Numbered from the stretch's first letter, positions 1 to 10,053 are shown. The stretch: DNA of 64,000 nucleotides from Dokdonella fugitiva (GCF_004342425.1 NZ_SLWQ01000001.1:642951-706950); one strand, 5' to 3'. Program-made: numbers and translations. Notes: generated by a model not told the origin, from the sequence alone.

Positions 1-51
1 AACGCGCACGCTACCGCAAAACGCCCGCATCGCGCACCCGTCCCGGTGCCA

Positions 52-1125
52 TCAGCGGGTCATGGACGTATCGAATGTCGCCGCGACGACGCGCACGCCG
101 GGCACGCTGCACACGTAGTCCGCGCCCATCAGCTGCGACGGCGTGCGGTAACCGCCCGCGGGCGCGGCGGCGAGCACGTGCGCGGCGATGTCGAGCGCAC
201 AGGTCACGGTGAGCGCATAGCCGTTCGGCGTGACGAGCTGGACCCGCTCGACCCGGCCGGCGGCGTCGCGCGCCTCGCCCCAGATCCGGCACTGCGTCGC
301 CGCGCGGCGCGCGGCATCCGGCCCGGGACGCGCGCCCGCGCGTGCCTCGAGCCAGGCGCGCAACGGCGCGAACCGCAGCAGCGGACGCGCGAGGCGCAGG
401 CGGCGCAGCGAGCGGATCGCGCGCGGCGGCAGCGCGAGATAGACCTCGATGTCGGGGATGCCGGTCGACACGTACGCGGTGTAGACGTCGCCCCACGGGA
501 TCGTCGTCGCGCTGCGCTCGACGCCGTCCTCGCGCACGAAGCTGCGCGTCTTCCATGCCAGCGGCACCTCGACGAGCTCGCCGCCGATGCGTGCGCGGCC
601 GCCGCGCGCGAGCCCCTCGACGCTGGTCCGTGCCGTGCCCGGGCTGGTGCCGCCGCCCGCCTCGAACGCGAGCACGAGCGCGGTTGCCGCCGGCAGCGCG
701 CGCTTCAGCAGCGCAGCGACCCCATCGGTGGGCACGACGTCGAAGCCGGCGCCGGGCGCGACGACGATGCCGCGCTCGCGGGCGCGCGTGTCGGCGCGAT
801 GGCAGTGCGCGAACACGTCGATCTCGCCGGTGATGTCGAGGTAGTGCACGCGCCGGGCGAGGCAGGCCTCGAGCAGCGGCGCGGCCGTGCGCGTGAACGG
901 GCCGGCGCAGTTGAGCAGCAGGTCGACGTCGTCGAGTCCGCGCGCGACCGCGGCGGCGTCGTCGAGGCCGAACGCGCGCGAACGCAGGCCGAGGCGCCGG
1001 GCGAGTGCCTCGACCGCTTCGCGGTTGCGGCCGCCGAGCACCGGCGACAGGCCGCGCCGGGCCGCTTCCTCGGCGATCAGCGTGCCGGTGTAGCCGTTCG
1101 CCCCGTAGACGAGCACGCGTTGCAT
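52..1125 (-). CDS. Saccharopine dehydrogenase-like NAD(P)-binding reductase
   Basis: The 357-residue protein starts with a Rossmann nucleotide-binding loop (YGANGYTG, about residues 7-14), followed by the GGRN and LLNCAGPF segments typical of the saccharopine dehydrogenase/trans-acting enoyl reductase family. Family members are NAD(P)H-dependent reductases, often on lipid or polyketide substrates; the substrate here cannot be read. No signal peptide or membrane segment is visible, so it is probably cytoplasmic. It begins 7 nt after the stop of the upstream dioxygenase gene on the same strand, so the two are probably co-transcribed. The enzyme class is fairly sure, the reaction is not. Confidence 0.8.
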   Translation of the reverse strand: MQRVLVYGANGYTGTLIAEEAARRGLSPVLGGRNREAVEALARRLGLRSRAFGLDDAAAVARGLDDVDLLLNCAGPFTRTAAPLLEACLARRVHYLDITGEIDVFAHCHRADTRARERGIVVAPGAGFDVVPTDGVAALLKRALPAATALVLAFEAGGGTSPGTARTSVEGLARGGRARIGGELVEVPLAWKTRSFVREDGVERSATTIPWGDVYTAYVSTGIPDIEVYLALPPRAIRSLRRLRLARPLLRFAPLRAWLEARAGARPGPDAARRAATQCRIWGEARDAAGRVERVQLVTPNGYALTVTCALDIAAHVLAAAPAGGYRTPSQLMGADYVCSVPGVRVVAATFDTSMTR

Positions 1126-1132
1126 GCGGGCA

Positions 1133-1843
1133 TCACTTCGCCGCCGCGGGCGGTGCGTACAGCTGCTGCGCGCGCTGGAACAACACCCACGAGGTCGCGA
1201 TGTACTTGTCGCCGCCCTTGGGCATGTTGCCGCGGTGCGTGTGGGTGAAACCGGCCGGCGCGAACAGCAGCGCGCCGGTCTTCGGCACGATGCGGCGCTG
1301 CTGGAACAGGAATTCGGTTTCGCCCTCGGCGAAGCCGTCGTTGAGGTAGATCGTCCAGAGCAGCACGCGGTGCAGGTTGTCGTCGGTCTCGACCTTCGGC
1401 GAGATCTCGCTGTGCCAGTACGGGTAGCCGCCCTCGTCGGCCGAGTAGCGCTGCAGGTTGATGCCGCCGGGGCGGAACAGCCGCACGATGAGCTGCTTGA
1501 GTTCGGCGTCCGGCATCGCGCGCACGTCGTCGACGCCGAGCATCTGCATGTCCTCGCTGCCGGCGCGCTGGCGGTACAGCACGGTCGGCGCGAGCGCGAG
1601 GTGGGTGTACTTGCGCAGGTACGACACCAGGCCCTGCAGCATGGCGCCGTTCAGCATGTTCTCGACCGGCTTCCACTCCGCATGGCCGCTCACGTGCAGG
1701 TCCCAGCTGTCCTTGAGGCGCGTGTTCAGGCCACCGGACGTGCGTCCACGCACGAGCTTGTCGCTCTTCTCGAACGCGGCGACGAGGTCGGCGCAGGCCT
1801 TCGCGTCCAGTGCGCCTTCGTACACCTCGATGAAGTCGTCCAT
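1133..1843 (-). CDS. 2-oxoglutarate/Fe(II)-dependent dioxygenase (prolyl 4-hydroxylase type)
   Basis: A protein of about 236 residues whose C-terminal half carries the P4Hc double-stranded beta-helix features: an iron-binding H-x-E-like segment (YPYWHSEI) and a distal histidine in FTHTHRGN, with K/R positions for 2-oxoglutarate nearby. The family hydroxylates peptide or small-molecule substrates using O2, Fe(II) and 2-oxoglutarate. The ATG at 1843 is preferred; an in-frame GTG lies 6 nt upstream at 1849 and cannot be excluded. It precedes the reductase gene by 7 nt. A TAGAGT sequence at 1885-1890 (reverse strand) may be its -10 box. Confidence 0.8.
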   Translation of the reverse strand: MDDFIEVYEGALDAKACADLVAAFEKSDKLVRGRTSGGLNTRLKDSWDLHVSGHAEWKPVENMLNGAMLQGLVSYLRKYTHLALAPTVLYRQRAGSEDMQMLGVDDVRAMPDAELKQLIVRLFRPGGINLQRYSADEGGYPYWHSEISPKVETDDNLHRVLLWTIYLNDGFAEGETEFLFQQRRIVPKTGALLFAPAGFTHTHRGNMPKGGDKYIATSWVLFQRAQQLYAPPAAAK

Positions 1844-1937
1844 AGTCACCCGCCCGAGGGAATCGACCCTGCCATCTTCCGGACTCTATCTCATCCGCGC
1901 GAGCCTGCTCATCGCGCAGACCTGTCCCGCGACGAGC

Positions 1938-2960
1938 TCATGCAGGCTCGCCGGCGCGATCCGCCGCGAGGTGATAGCCGGTCACGCGCTCGACTTCGTT
2001 CTTCGAACCGAGGAAAACCGGCACGCGCTGGTGCAGCTGCGCGGGCGTGATGTCGAGGATGCGCTCGCGGCCGGTCGTCGCCGCTCCGCCGGCCTGCTCG
2101 ACGATGAACGCCATCGGGTTCGCCTCGTACATGAGGCGCAGCTTGCCGGGCTTGCCGGGATCCTTGAGGTCGCGCGGATAGATGAAGATGCCGCCGCGCG
2201 TAAGGATGCGGTGCACGTCGGCGACCATCGAGGCGACCCAGCGCATGTTGAAGTCGCGACCGCGCGGTCCGGTCTTGCCGGCGAGGAGTTCCTCGATGTA
2301 GCGGCGCATCGGCGGTTCCCAATGGCGCATGTTCGACATGTTGATCGCGAACTCGGACGTGTCCTCGGGAATGCGCAGCCTGGAATGGGTGAGAGGGAAG
2401 TTGCCCTGCTCGCGGTCGAGCGTGAACTGATGGACGCCGTCGCCGAGGGTGAGCACGAGCACCGTGCTCGATCCGTACACCGCATAGCCGGCCGCGACCT
2501 GCTGCGTGCCCGGCTGCAGGAACGCCTTCTCGTCGGGGTTCTTCACGCCCTCGGGGCAGCGCAGCACCGAGAAGATCGTGCCGACCGAGATGTTGACGTC
2601 GATGTTCGACGAGCCATCGAGCGGGTCGAACACGAGCAGGTACTCGCCCTTCGGGTAGCGGTCGGGGATCGGGTGCGGGTCGTCCATCTCCTCCGAGGCG
2701 AGCGCGGCGAGATGGCCGCCCCAGGCATTCGCCTCGAGCAGGATCTCGTTGGAGAGCACGTCGAGCTTCTTCTGCGTCTCGCCCTGGACGTTCTCCGTCC
2801 CCGCGCTGCCGAGCACGCCGCCGAGCGCGCCCTTGCCGACCGCGATCGAGATGCGCTTGCACGCGCGCGCGACCACCTCGATGAGCAGGCGCAGGTCGGC
2901 GTTGATGCGGCCCTCGCGTTGCTGCTCGATGAGGAACTGGGTCAGCGAAATCGGCTTCAT
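1938..2960 (-). CDS. fbp: Class 1 fructose-1,6-bisphosphatase
   Basis: A 340-residue cytoplasmic enzyme matching the usual length of class I FBPase, which hydrolyses fructose 1,6-bisphosphate to fructose 6-phosphate in gluconeogenesis. The metal-binding signature [13 protein letters not shown] is at about residues 115-128, and the substrate-binding region includes [16 protein letters not shown] and GGIFIYPRD. An upstream in-frame extension to 3077 is rejected because residues preceding MKPISLTQF do not look like this family. The gene is divergent from the VOC gene at 3119. A possible -10 (GACAAT, reverse strand 3001-2996) lies about 40 nt upstream of the start. Confidence 0.97.
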   Translation of the reverse strand: MKPISLTQFLIEQQREGRINADLRLLIEVVARACKRISIAVGKGALGGVLGSAGTENVQGETQKKLDVLSNEILLEANAWGGHLAALASEEMDDPHPIPDRYPKGEYLLVFDPLDGSSNIDVNISVGTIFSVLRCPEGVKNPDEKAFLQPGTQQVAAGYAVYGSSTVLVLTLGDGVHQFTLDREQGNFPLTHSRLRIPEDTSEFAINMSNMRHWEPPMRRYIEELLAGKTGPRGRDFNMRWVASMVADVHRILTRGGIFIYPRDLKDPGKPGKLRLMYEANPMAFIVEQAGGAATTGRERILDITPAQLHQRVPVFLGSKNEVERVTGYHLAADRAGEPA

Positions 2961-3118
2961 GGGCGCTCGGCTCCGGAGGGCGGTTCGGGACGCGCATTGT
3001 CCGGAGTCCGGGGCCATCGAGAAAGGGGCGCGGCCGGCGGGGCTGCTGACACCACGTTGGCAGTGGCAGGGCGGCATCGTAGCGGCACGCCGATGACCGG
3101 CCCCGCCAAGGAATCGAC

Positions 3119-3493
3119 ATGCTCAGTCCGAACGTCCCCGCCTGGTTCGAGATCCCGACCACCGACCTCGATCGCGCCCAGCGCTTCTACGAGGCCGCGC
3201 TCGGGGTGACCCTGCAGCGCCAGCAGTTCGGCGGCCCGGCGATGGCGGTGTTCCCGCGCGGTGACAAGCCGAACGCGACCGGCGCACTCGTGCGCATGCC
3301 GCAATGCGAGCCGTCCATCCAGGGCAGCATCGTCTATCTCAGCCTCGACGACATCCGCCCGGTGCTCGAGCGCGTGCCGTCCCTCGGCGGCGAGGTGTTC
3401 GTGCCCCGTACGCAACTCCCCGACGACATCGGATTCTTCGCGCAGATCCGCGACAGCGAAGGCAACCGCGTCGGCCTGTTCTCGCCGCGATGA
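3119..3493 (+). CDS. VOC (glyoxalase/dioxygenase superfamily) protein
   Basis: A 124-residue single-module vicinal-oxygen-chelate protein. It opens with the typical beta-alpha motif ([21 protein letters not shown]) and closes with [17 protein letters not shown], as in small bacterial glyoxalase-like proteins. These fold into paired beta-alpha-beta-beta-beta units and usually dimerise around a metal; the substrate is unknown. The RBS is AAGGAA, 6 nt before the ATG. Its stop overlaps the start of the next gene (ATGA at 3490-3493), implying translational coupling. Confidence 0.85.
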   Translation: MLSPNVPAWFEIPTTDLDRAQRFYEAALGVTLQRQQFGGPAMAVFPRGDKPNATGALVRMPQCEPSIQGSIVYLSLDDIRPVLERVPSLGGEVFVPRTQLPDDIGFFAQIRDSEGNRVGLFSPR

Positions 3494-4095
3494 ACGCCGC
3501 GCCGACCATCGGCGACCCCGCGCGCGCCGCGATGCTCGGCGCGCTCGGCGTCGCCGCCCTGTACACCCTGCCCGACCTGCGCACCGCGTGCACAGGCAGA
3601 CCGAGGAGCCCGGCGATGCCGCCCCAGCCTTCGCACGACTTCGATTTCCTGCACGGCCGCTGGATCGTGCACAACCGCCGGCTGCGCGAGCGCCTGGTTG
3701 GCTGCACCGAGTGGGAAGCGTTCGACGCGGTGCAGGTCTGCCGGCCGATCCTCGGCGGGTTCGGCAACGAGGACGAGCTCGTCACCGATGCATTCGGCGA
3801 GCACCGCTTCATCGGCATGACGATCCGCCTGTTCGACCCGCAGGCGCGCGAATGGAGCATCTACTGGGTCGACAACCGCAGCGTGCAGTTGCAGCCGCCC
3901 GTGCGCGGCCGCTTCGACGGCGGCGTCGGCACGTTCCACGGCCGCGACGCGCACCTGGGCACGCCGGTGCTCACGCGTTTCATCTGGACCGTCCTCTCGG
4001 CCGACCGCGCGCGCTGGGAGCAGGCGTTCTCGACCGACGACGGGAGCAGCTGGGAAACCAACTGGACGATGGACTTCGAGCGGAGCGGCGCGTGA
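3490..4095 (+). CDS. Conserved hypothetical protein (DUF1579-like)
   Basis: The 201-residue product overlaps the VOC gene by four bases (ATGA). After about 45 poorly conserved residues with one hydrophobic stretch ([15 protein letters not shown]), the sequence [16 protein letters not shown] begins a lipocalin-like beta-rich domain resembling the DUF1579 group, with GGFGNEDEL and WSIYWVDNR further on. The true domain may start near residue 38 (MPPQPSHDF). Function is unknown; coupling to the VOC and NIPSNAP genes suggests a small metabolic or detoxification operon. Confidence 0.7.
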   Translation: MNAAPTIGDPARAAMLGALGVAALYTLPDLRTACTGRPRSPAMPPQPSHDFDFLHGRWIVHNRRLRERLVGCTEWEAFDAVQVCRPILGGFGNEDELVTDAFGEHRFIGMTIRLFDPQAREWSIYWVDNRSVQLQPPVRGRFDGGVGTFHGRDAHLGTPVLTRFIWTVLSADRARWEQAFSTDDGSSWETNWTMDFERSGA

Positions 4096-4211
4096 ATGCA
4101 TTCCCCCGAACCGATGCACGTCATCGCGTCGAGCCGCTGCTCGCCGCGGCGCGCCTGCGTCCTGCTGCCGCGGGCTGGCGCGCACATCTTCATCATCGAG
4201 GAACCCCACGC

Positions 4212-4910
4212 ATGACCCCAGCGACAACGAATCCGTGGCCGATCGTCGAGTTGCGCCAGTACACCTTGCACCCGGGCCGCCGCGACGACCTCGTCGACCT
4301 GTTCGAGCGCGAGTTCGTCGAGACGCAGGAAGCCTGCGGCATGCGCCTGTTCGGCCAGTTCCGCGACCTCGACGACGCCGACCACTTCGTCTGGCTGCGT
4401 GGTTTCCAGGACATGGAACGGCGCGCCGCCGCGCTCGGCGCGTTCTACGGCGGGCCGGTGTGGAAGGCACACCGCGACGCCGCCAATGCGACGATGATCG
4501 ATTCCGACGACGTGCTGCTGCTGCGGCCGCTGCGCGCCGATACCGGCTTCGCACTCGACGACGCGGTGCGTCCATCCATGGCGACGTCACCAACGCGCGC
4601 GCGCCTCGTCATCGGCCTCGTCTTCGCCGTGCCGCGCGGCGACGACACCTTCGCCGAACGCCTCGAGCGCGGCGTCGCGAGCTGGATCGCCGGCGCGGGC
4701 GCGACGGCGCTCGCGAGCTTCGTCAGCGAGCATGCGCCGAACACGTTCCCGGCCTTGCCGGTGCGCGAGAACGAGCACGTGCTGGCCTGTTTCGCCGCGT
4801 TCGACGACGACGCGCACTGGCAACGCCATCGCGAAAGCCTCACGGCGACCGTGCCCGCGCCCCGGCAGCTGCTGCGCCTCGCACCGACCGCGCGTTCGCT
4901 GCTGCGCTGA
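4212..4910 (+). CDS. NIPSNAP family protein
   Basis: A 232-residue protein whose first 100 residues ([37 protein letters not shown]) match the ferredoxin-like NIPSNAP domain; a second, weaker repeat of the same fold may make up the rest. NIPSNAP proteins are small dimeric proteins of uncertain biochemical role. The start is supported by a GAGGA sequence upstream. The 116 nt between it and the preceding gene contains no convincing small gene. It is probably in the same operon as the VOC and GFA genes. Confidence 0.85.
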   Translation: MTPATTNPWPIVELRQYTLHPGRRDDLVDLFEREFVETQEACGMRLFGQFRDLDDADHFVWLRGFQDMERRAAALGAFYGGPVWKAHRDAANATMIDSDDVLLLRPLRADTGFALDDAVRPSMATSPTRARLVIGLVFAVPRGDDTFAERLERGVASWIAGAGATALASFVSEHAPNTFPALPVRENEHVLACFAAFDDDAHWQRHRESLTATVPAPRQLLRLAPTARSLLR

Positions 4911-4993
4911 CGGCGACGATCCGGCGCACGTGCGCGTCGATCTGCAGGTCGCCACGCGCGATGATCCGCACTTCCCCGCAGGAGAACCACGAC

Positions 4994-5398
4994 ATGAAGA
5001 AGACCTACCACGGCAGCTGTCATTGCGGCGCGGTGCGCTTCGAGGCCGACCTCGACCTCGCCGACGGCACCGGCCGTTGCAACTGTTCGATCTGCACGAA
5101 GACGCGCAACTGGAGCGTCACGGTCAAGCCGGACGCGTTCCGCCTGCTCGCCGGCGAGGATGCGCTCGCCGACTACACCTTCGGCACGCACGCGAACCAC
5201 CACGTCTTCTGCCGCCACTGCGGCGTGCGCCCGTTCGGCCGCGGCCACGTCGAGGAGATCGGCGGCGATTTCGTCTCGGTCAGGCTCGCCTGCCTCGACG
5301 ACGTCGATCCGGCCGAACTCGCCGAGGCGCCGGTGCGCTACTTCGACGGCCGCGCGAACAACTGGTGGAACGCGCCGGCGGAGACGCGGCACCTGTGA
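4994..5398 (+). CDS. GFA (glutathione-dependent formaldehyde-activating) family protein
   Basis: A 134-residue protein with the full zinc-cysteine pattern of the GFA/CENP-V domain: CHCG near residue 10, C-x-C-x-x-C (CNCSIC) near residue 32, and CRHCG near residue 77. The founding member catalyses S-hydroxymethylglutathione formation, but most homologues have no proven activity. The RBS AGGAGA lies 8 nt before the ATG. It is the last gene of the small rightward run that starts at 3119. Confidence 0.92.
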   Translation: MKKTYHGSCHCGAVRFEADLDLADGTGRCNCSICTKTRNWSVTVKPDAFRLLAGEDALADYTFGTHANHHVFCRHCGVRPFGRGHVEEIGGDFVSVRLACLDDVDPAELAEAPVRYFDGRANNWWNAPAETRHL

Positions 5399-5519
5399 AC
5401 GCGACGCGCGACCGGCTCGCCGCGTCGCGGCGCGCAGGGCGCGCTGCGCGCCGGCCGCGGCAAGCGCATGCGCGTCGCCGCGCTTTACCGCGAGCCGTCG
5501 ACGGCGACATCATCGGCGG

Positions 5520-6218
5520 ATGCGCCGCGCCGATCGCCTGTTCCTCATCATCCATGCGCTGCGCGGCCGGCGCACCGCGCTCGCCGCGCGCGGCCTTGCC
5601 GAGACGCTCGGCGTCTCGCTGCGCACGGTCTATCGCGATGTCGCCGACCTGCAGCTGTCGGGCGTGCCGATCGAAGGCGAAGCCGGCGTCGGCTACGTGC
5701 TGCGCAAGGGCGCGGACATTCCGCCGCTGATGTTCAGCGCCGAAGAACTCGAAGCCCTCGTCGTCGGCACGCGCTTCGTCAAGGCGTTCGCCGGCGCGCG
5801 CCTGCACCGCGGCGCGCAGGCGGCGCTGCTGAAGATCGAAGCGGTGCTGCCCCCCGAGCTCAAGCAGCGCGCGATGCGCTCGCGCATCTTCGCGCCCGCC
5901 GACTGGAACGAAGCGCGCAGCGGCCTCATCGATCGCCTGCACGCGGCGATCGCCGCGCAGCAGGTGCTGCGCCTCGATTACCGCGACGAGGCGGGCCGCA
6001 GCTCGCTGCGCGAGGTCGAGCCGCTCTGCCTCGCATTCTGGGGCGGCGTGTGGACGCTCGGCAGCTGGTGCCGCCTGCGCGCGGACTTCCGCACCTTCCG
6101 CCCGGACCGCATCGTCGCGTTCGAACCGACCGGCGAAACCTTCGTCGAGACGCCCGAGCGCGGCATGGCCGCCTACGTGCGCGCGATGGGCGGCGACAGC
6201 GAGGGGCTCGACATCTAG
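5520..6218 (+). CDS. YafY-type HTH/WYL transcriptional regulator
   Basis: A 232-residue regulator with an N-terminal winged helix (HALRGRRTALAARGLAETLGVSLRTVYRDVADL, residues 11-43) followed by the WYL sensor region. The domain has the conserved pattern but reads VLRLDYRD and PLCLAFWGGVWTLGSWCRLRADFRTFRPDRI. WYL proteins bind small ligands or nucleic acids and control nearby or stress genes. The start at 5520 immediately precedes the HTH; no strong RBS is visible. It lies 121 nt after the GFA gene and may control that set. Confidence 0.9.
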   Translation: MRRADRLFLIIHALRGRRTALAARGLAETLGVSLRTVYRDVADLQLSGVPIEGEAGVGYVLRKGADIPPLMFSAEELEALVVGTRFVKAFAGARLHRGAQAALLKIEAVLPPELKQRAMRSRIFAPADWNEARSGLIDRLHAAIAAQQVLRLDYRDEAGRSSLREVEPLCLAFWGGVWTLGSWCRLRADFRTFRPDRIVAFEPTGETFVETPERGMAAYVRAMGGDSEGLDI

Positions 6219-6353
6219 CACCGCGCCCATGCGGAGGCTCGATCCACTGCCCCCGGCACGCGGGTAAGCGCAGCCCGTCGCAGCGCCCATCCAGTGGCAC
6301 TGTCCAAGCACGCGATCGGTGCGATGATGGCGGCTTTCGTGACGGAGAGCCCG

Positions 6354-8096
6354 ATGAACCGCTGCTGCCTCGCCCTGCTGCTCTGCACCGGCCTGACCAC
6401 GCTCGCCCACGCGAGCGACGCGGACGATCGCTTCAAGGCGCTGTACACGAAGGAATGGAGCTGGCGCCAGCAGCAGTTCGGCGGGCTCGACGACGAGGAC
6501 CGCCAGGCCGATCCGAAGGACGACCACCTGCCCGCGGTCGATGCCGCGACGCAGGCCAAGCGGCTCGCCTACTGGGACGACGTTCTCAAGCAGCTCGCCA
6601 CGATCCCCGCGCAGCAGCTGTCCGAGGAAAACCAGGTCAACCTCGCCGTGTACCGGCCGCAGGTCGAGAACCTCGCCGCGGACATCCGATTCCGCGGCTA
6701 CGAGATGCCGTTCAACAGCGACTCGCAGTTCTGGTCCGACCTCGGCTTCATGGCACGCCGCCCGCTCGGCGACGCACGGGCGGTGCGCAACTACATCGCC
6801 AAGCTCGACGACGTGCCGCGCTACTTCGAAGAGCAGGTCGCGAACATGCGCGCCGGCCTTGCGCGCGGCTTCAGCGTGCCGCGCGCCGTGCTCGACGGCC
6901 GCGACGTGTCGATCGCGAGCTACGCCGGGGTGAAGTCGCCCGAGGACAGCGAGTTCTACGCGCCATTGAAGAGCCTGCCGGCGACGATCCCGGCCGGGGA
7001 GCAGGCCGCGCTGCGCAAGGACGCCGCGCGCGCGATCCGCGAGCACGTGATCCCGGCCTACGCGAAGCTGCTCGCGTTCTTCCGCGACGAATACGTGCCG
7101 CACGCGCGCGAGACGCTCGCCGCCGAGGCGCTGCCCGACGGCAAGGCCTACTACCGCCAGCAGATCCGCGAGTACACCACGCTCGACCTCGACCCCGAGG
7201 CGATCCACGCGATCGGCCTCAAGGAAGTCGCGCGCATCGATGCCGAGATGCAGGCGACGATGAAGGCGAGCGGTTTCAAGGGCGACTTCGCCGCATTCCT
7301 CGAATTCCTGCGCAAGGACCCGCGGTTCTACGCGAAGACGCCGGACGAGCTGCTCATGCATGCGGCCTGGATCGCCAAGCAGGTCGACGCGAAGATCGGC
7401 CGCTTCATCGGCACGCTGCCGCGCGGCCGCTTCGGCATCGAACCGGTGCCGGCATCGATCGCGCCGTTCTGGACCGCCGGCCGCGGCAGCGCGCAGACCT
7501 ATTGGGTCAACACCTACGACCTGCCCTCGCGCCCGCTCTACAACCTGCCCGCGCTGACCCTGCACGAGTCCTCGCCCGGCCATTCCCTGCAGGGCGCGCT
7601 CGCCGAGGAGCAGAAGCAGCAGCCGGAATTCCGCAGCCACAACTACATTTCCGCCTACGGCGAAGGCTGGGCCTTGTACTGCGAGAAGCTCGGCAAGGAG
7701 ATGGGCATCTACCACACGCCCTACGAGGAGTTCGGCCGCGAAACCTACGAGATGTGGCGCGCCGCGCGCCTCGTCATCGACACCGGCATCCACCACAAGG
7801 GCTGGACGCGCGCGCAGGCGATCGACTACCTCGCCTCGCATACCGCACTGAGCCGGCACGAGGTCGAGACCGAAGTCGACCGCTACATCTCCTGGCCGGG
7901 TCAGGCGCTCAGCTACAAGCTCGGCGAAATCCGCATCGTCGAACTGCGCGCGCGTGCGGAAAAGGCGCTCGGCGACAAGTTCGACCTGCGCGCGTTCCAC
8001 GACGCGATCCTCGCCGAGGGCTCGGTGCCCCTGCCCGTGCTCGACCAGCGCATCGACGCGTGGATCGCCTCGCGCAAGGCCGCGGCGAAGTCCTGA
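6354..8096 (+). CDS. Exported DUF885 family protein (putative zinc peptidase-like)
   Basis: A 580-residue protein with a signal peptide (NRCCLALLLCTGLTTLAHA, cleavage after about residue 20), so it should act in the periplasm. It carries the DUF885 hallmark H-E-x-x-P-G-H (HESSPGH, about residues 404-410), which resembles a gluzincin zinc site, and a downstream region YGEGWALYCEKLG with a likely third ligand. Members are thought to be peptidases, but substrates are largely unknown. The ATG at 6354 is chosen because a GGAGA box and a good signal peptide follow; an in-frame ATG at 6294 would bury the signal. Confidence 0.9.
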   Translation: MNRCCLALLLCTGLTTLAHASDADDRFKALYTKEWSWRQQQFGGLDDEDRQADPKDDHLPAVDAATQAKRLAYWDDVLKQLATIPAQQLSEENQVNLAVYRPQVENLAADIRFRGYEMPFNSDSQFWSDLGFMARRPLGDARAVRNYIAKLDDVPRYFEEQVANMRAGLARGFSVPRAVLDGRDVSIASYAGVKSPEDSEFYAPLKSLPATIPAGEQAALRKDAARAIREHVIPAYAKLLAFFRDEYVPHARETLAAEALPDGKAYYRQQIREYTTLDLDPEAIHAIGLKEVARIDAEMQATMKASGFKGDFAAFLEFLRKDPRFYAKTPDELLMHAAWIAKQVDAKIGRFIGTLPRGRFGIEPVPASIAPFWTAGRGSAQTYWVNTYDLPSRPLYNLPALTLHESSPGHSLQGALAEEQKQQPEFRSHNYISAYGEGWALYCEKLGKEMGIYHTPYEEFGRETYEMWRAARLVIDTGIHHKGWTRAQAIDYLASHTALSRHEVETEVDRYISWPGQALSYKLGEIRIVELRARAEKALGDKFDLRAFHDAILAEGSVPLPVLDQRIDAWIASRKAAAKS

Positions 8097-8126
8097 TGTC
8101 CGGCTGAAGAGCGAAAGCCTGGAGCG

Positions 8127-8251
8127 CGAAGGGAAGAGAAGATCGAGCTTCAACGCTTGAAACACGAAGCACACGGAGCACGCGGAGAAGGCAGATCAAA
8201 CGCTTTCCCCAGCGTGCTCCGTATTTCAATCTTTGCCGTTGCTTCCCTTCG
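8127..8251. repeat. Interspersed inverted-repeat element A between convergent genes
   Basis: Nested inverted arms fill the gap between two convergent genes. The outer arms are CGAAGGGAAG (8127-8136) and CTTCCCTTCG (8242-8251); the inner arms are ACGGAGCACGC (8173-8183) and its exact complement (8212-8222). The sequence also carries CACGAAG/CACGGAG words. Related elements lie at 12.3 kb and 27.0 kb, also between gene 3' ends. It could serve as a bidirectional transcription stop, but there is no clear T-run. Confidence 0.6.
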
Positions 8252-8299
8252 TGCCCTTCGTGGTCCCGCCTTCCGCTTCGCTTTCCCAGCGCGCGCCCG

Positions 8300-8983
8300 T
8301 CAGCGCCGGGGCTCCTTTGCCGGGGGCTTCGCCGTGGCGTCCTTCTTCTGCTGCTCCTCGAGCGCCCGCTGCTTCCATTCCTCGAGGATCGCGGCTCGCG
8401 CGCGTGCGGCCGCTTCGGCACCGGCCGGCGGCGGCGGCGGCGCGGGCGGCGGTTCCGGATCGCCATTGTCGATCCAGCGCACGAGGCGCGCGAACTGCTC
8501 GCCGAGCACTTCGTCGACCTTCGGCGCGGTTTCGTCGAGGCCGCTCGTCGAGGCGCCATTGACGCGGTACTCGAGTTCGAGCCGGGTCGAGCCATCATCG
8601 GCGGTGCGGATCCAGAACGTGAGGATGCCCTTCAGCGCGAACTCCTGCAGCGGTCCGAGCGCGGTGTCGAGGCGCAGCATGCGGTCGGGCAGGGCCATCA
8701 AGACGCGGCCGTGCACGGCGCTGCCGCCACTCCAGCGTTCGCAGAAGCAGCCGTCCGCCTCGGGCTTCAGGGACAGGTTTTCGGCCTTGCCGGACCAGGT
8801 GTGCTCGCGGTTCCACCAGCGTGGCACGGCGACGAGCGCCGCCCATGCGTGCGCGGCATCCCCTTTCACCGGCGCGGCGTAGGCGAGCAAGAACCCGTCG
8901 GGCTCCGCCTGCCTGATCCCGGCATGCGCGGCGCCGGCGAGCGCCAGCACGAACGTCGCGAACGGGCCCAGCCAGCGCTTCAT
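8300..8983 (-). CDS. Exported SRPBCC-like protein
   Basis: A 227-residue protein with a signal peptide (KRWLGPFATFVLALAGAAHA) and a START/SRPBCC-like body: LAYAAPVKGDAAHAWAALVAVPRWWNREHTWSG, later LTFWIRTADDGSTRLELEYRVNG. The C-terminus is a proline-rich linker followed by a charged helix (about residues 185-227) that could form a coiled coil. SRPBCC folds bind hydrophobic ligands; nothing more specific can be said. The ATG at 8983 is preceded by GGAGG at good spacing, so the in-frame GTG at 8995 is rejected. Confidence 0.75.
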   Translation of the reverse strand: MKRWLGPFATFVLALAGAAHAGIRQAEPDGFLLAYAAPVKGDAAHAWAALVAVPRWWNREHTWSGKAENLSLKPEADGCFCERWSGGSAVHGRVLMALPDRMLRLDTALGPLQEFALKGILTFWIRTADDGSTRLELEYRVNGASTSGLDETAPKVDEVLGEQFARLVRWIDNGDPEPPPAPPPPPAGAEAAARARAAILEEWKQRALEEQQKKDATAKPPAKEPRR

Positions 8984-9091
8984 CGTCGCCTCCACTTCAT
9001 CGTGACCTCGTTCCGACCGCGCGGCGAGGGCATGGTTCGCACCCGTCGGCGACGCCAGGCCCGCGTCGTGGCACCGCCCGGCGCGTGACGC

Positions 9092-9985
9092 CTAGACGTC
9101 GCCGTCGGTCGCCCAGCCTTCGCCGGTGCCCCGATGGTGCACGCTGTCGCCGGCCAGCACGTCGCCGGCCGGGATCGACGGCTGCGCGGCGAGTTCGGCG
9201 TAAAGCGGGCGGAAATCCGGCCGCGTCGCGTCCATGAGCTGCTCGAAGCTGTCGATGACGAAGTAGGTCTTCTGGTAGGTGTCGATGCGATAGCGCGTGC
9301 GCATGATGCGGCGCAGGTCGAAGCCGATGCGGTTCGGCGCGGGCGATTCGAGGCAGTAGATCGACTCGCCCTTGGAGCTCACGATGCCCGAGCCGTAAAT
9401 GCGCAGGCCACCGTCCTGGCGGATCAGGCCGAACTCCACCGTGTACCAGTACAGGCGCGTGAGGTTGACGAGCGCTTCGGCGCCGATCCCGTGCGCCTTC
9501 ACGCCGCCGCGGCCGTAGGCCTGCATGTAGTCGGCGAATACCGGCTCGAGCAGCAGCGGCACGTGGCCGAACAGGTCGTGGAACAGGTCCGGCTCGGCGA
9601 GGTAGTCGAGCTGGTCGGGCTTGCGGATCCACCAGGTGACCGGAAAGCGCCGGTTCGCGAGGTGATCGAAGAACACGAGTTCGGGCAGCAGGCCTTCGAC
9701 GCCGACGAGTTGCCAGCCGGTCGCCTTGGCCAGCACTTCGTTGAGGTCGTCGAAGCGCGGGATCGCGTCGGGCGACATGCCGAAGCGTTCCTGGTTGACG
9801 ATGAACTCGCGGCAGGCACGACCCTTGAGCAGCTCGCGCTGGCGCTCGAACAGGGTCGCCCAGGTCTGGTGGTCGGTGCGCGAATAGCTCGCCCACGGCT
9901 GCTCGACGACCGCCGTGGTATAGACCGGCACGTAGCCCTTGTCGGTCTGCTGGTGTTCGACGCGGCGCGGTTCGGACGAAGTCAT
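9092..9985 (-). CDS. phhA: Phenylalanine 4-monooxygenase
   Basis: A 297-residue cytoplasmic iron enzyme that converts phenylalanine to tyrosine using tetrahydropterin and O2. The iron ligands are visible as the H-x-x-x-x-H motif in FHDLFGHVPLL (about residues 137-147) and the glutamate of YWYTVEFGLI. Length and architecture match bacterial PhhA, which lacks the regulatory domain of animal enzymes. The ATG at 9985 gives the typical start (MTSSEPRRVEHQ); another ATG at 10009 would add eight residues. The pterin supply gene folE is 7.8 kb away; no pterin recycling gene (phhB) is in the window. Confidence 0.97.
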   Translation of the reverse strand: MTSSEPRRVEHQQTDKGYVPVYTTAVVEQPWASYSRTDHQTWATLFERQRELLKGRACREFIVNQERFGMSPDAIPRFDDLNEVLAKATGWQLVGVEGLLPELVFFDHLANRRFPVTWWIRKPDQLDYLAEPDLFHDLFGHVPLLLEPVFADYMQAYGRGGVKAHGIGAEALVNLTRLYWYTVEFGLIRQDGGLRIYGSGIVSSKGESIYCLESPAPNRIGFDLRRIMRTRYRIDTYQKTYFVIDSFEQLMDATRPDFRPLYAELAAQPSIPAGDVLAGDSVHHRGTGEGWATDGDV

Positions 9986-10053
9986 GGCACGGATCCGGTT
10001 TGCATGCATGACAGCTTAGCGCGTGGCGCGCGCCGGCGCGCGCGGTGCGGCAT

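Noticed and set aside
5280..8174. A 964-codon reverse-strand frame over the WYL and DUF885 genes.
   Set aside because: It is a mirror of GC-biased codons in real forward genes (WYL domain and HESSPGH motif on the forward strand).
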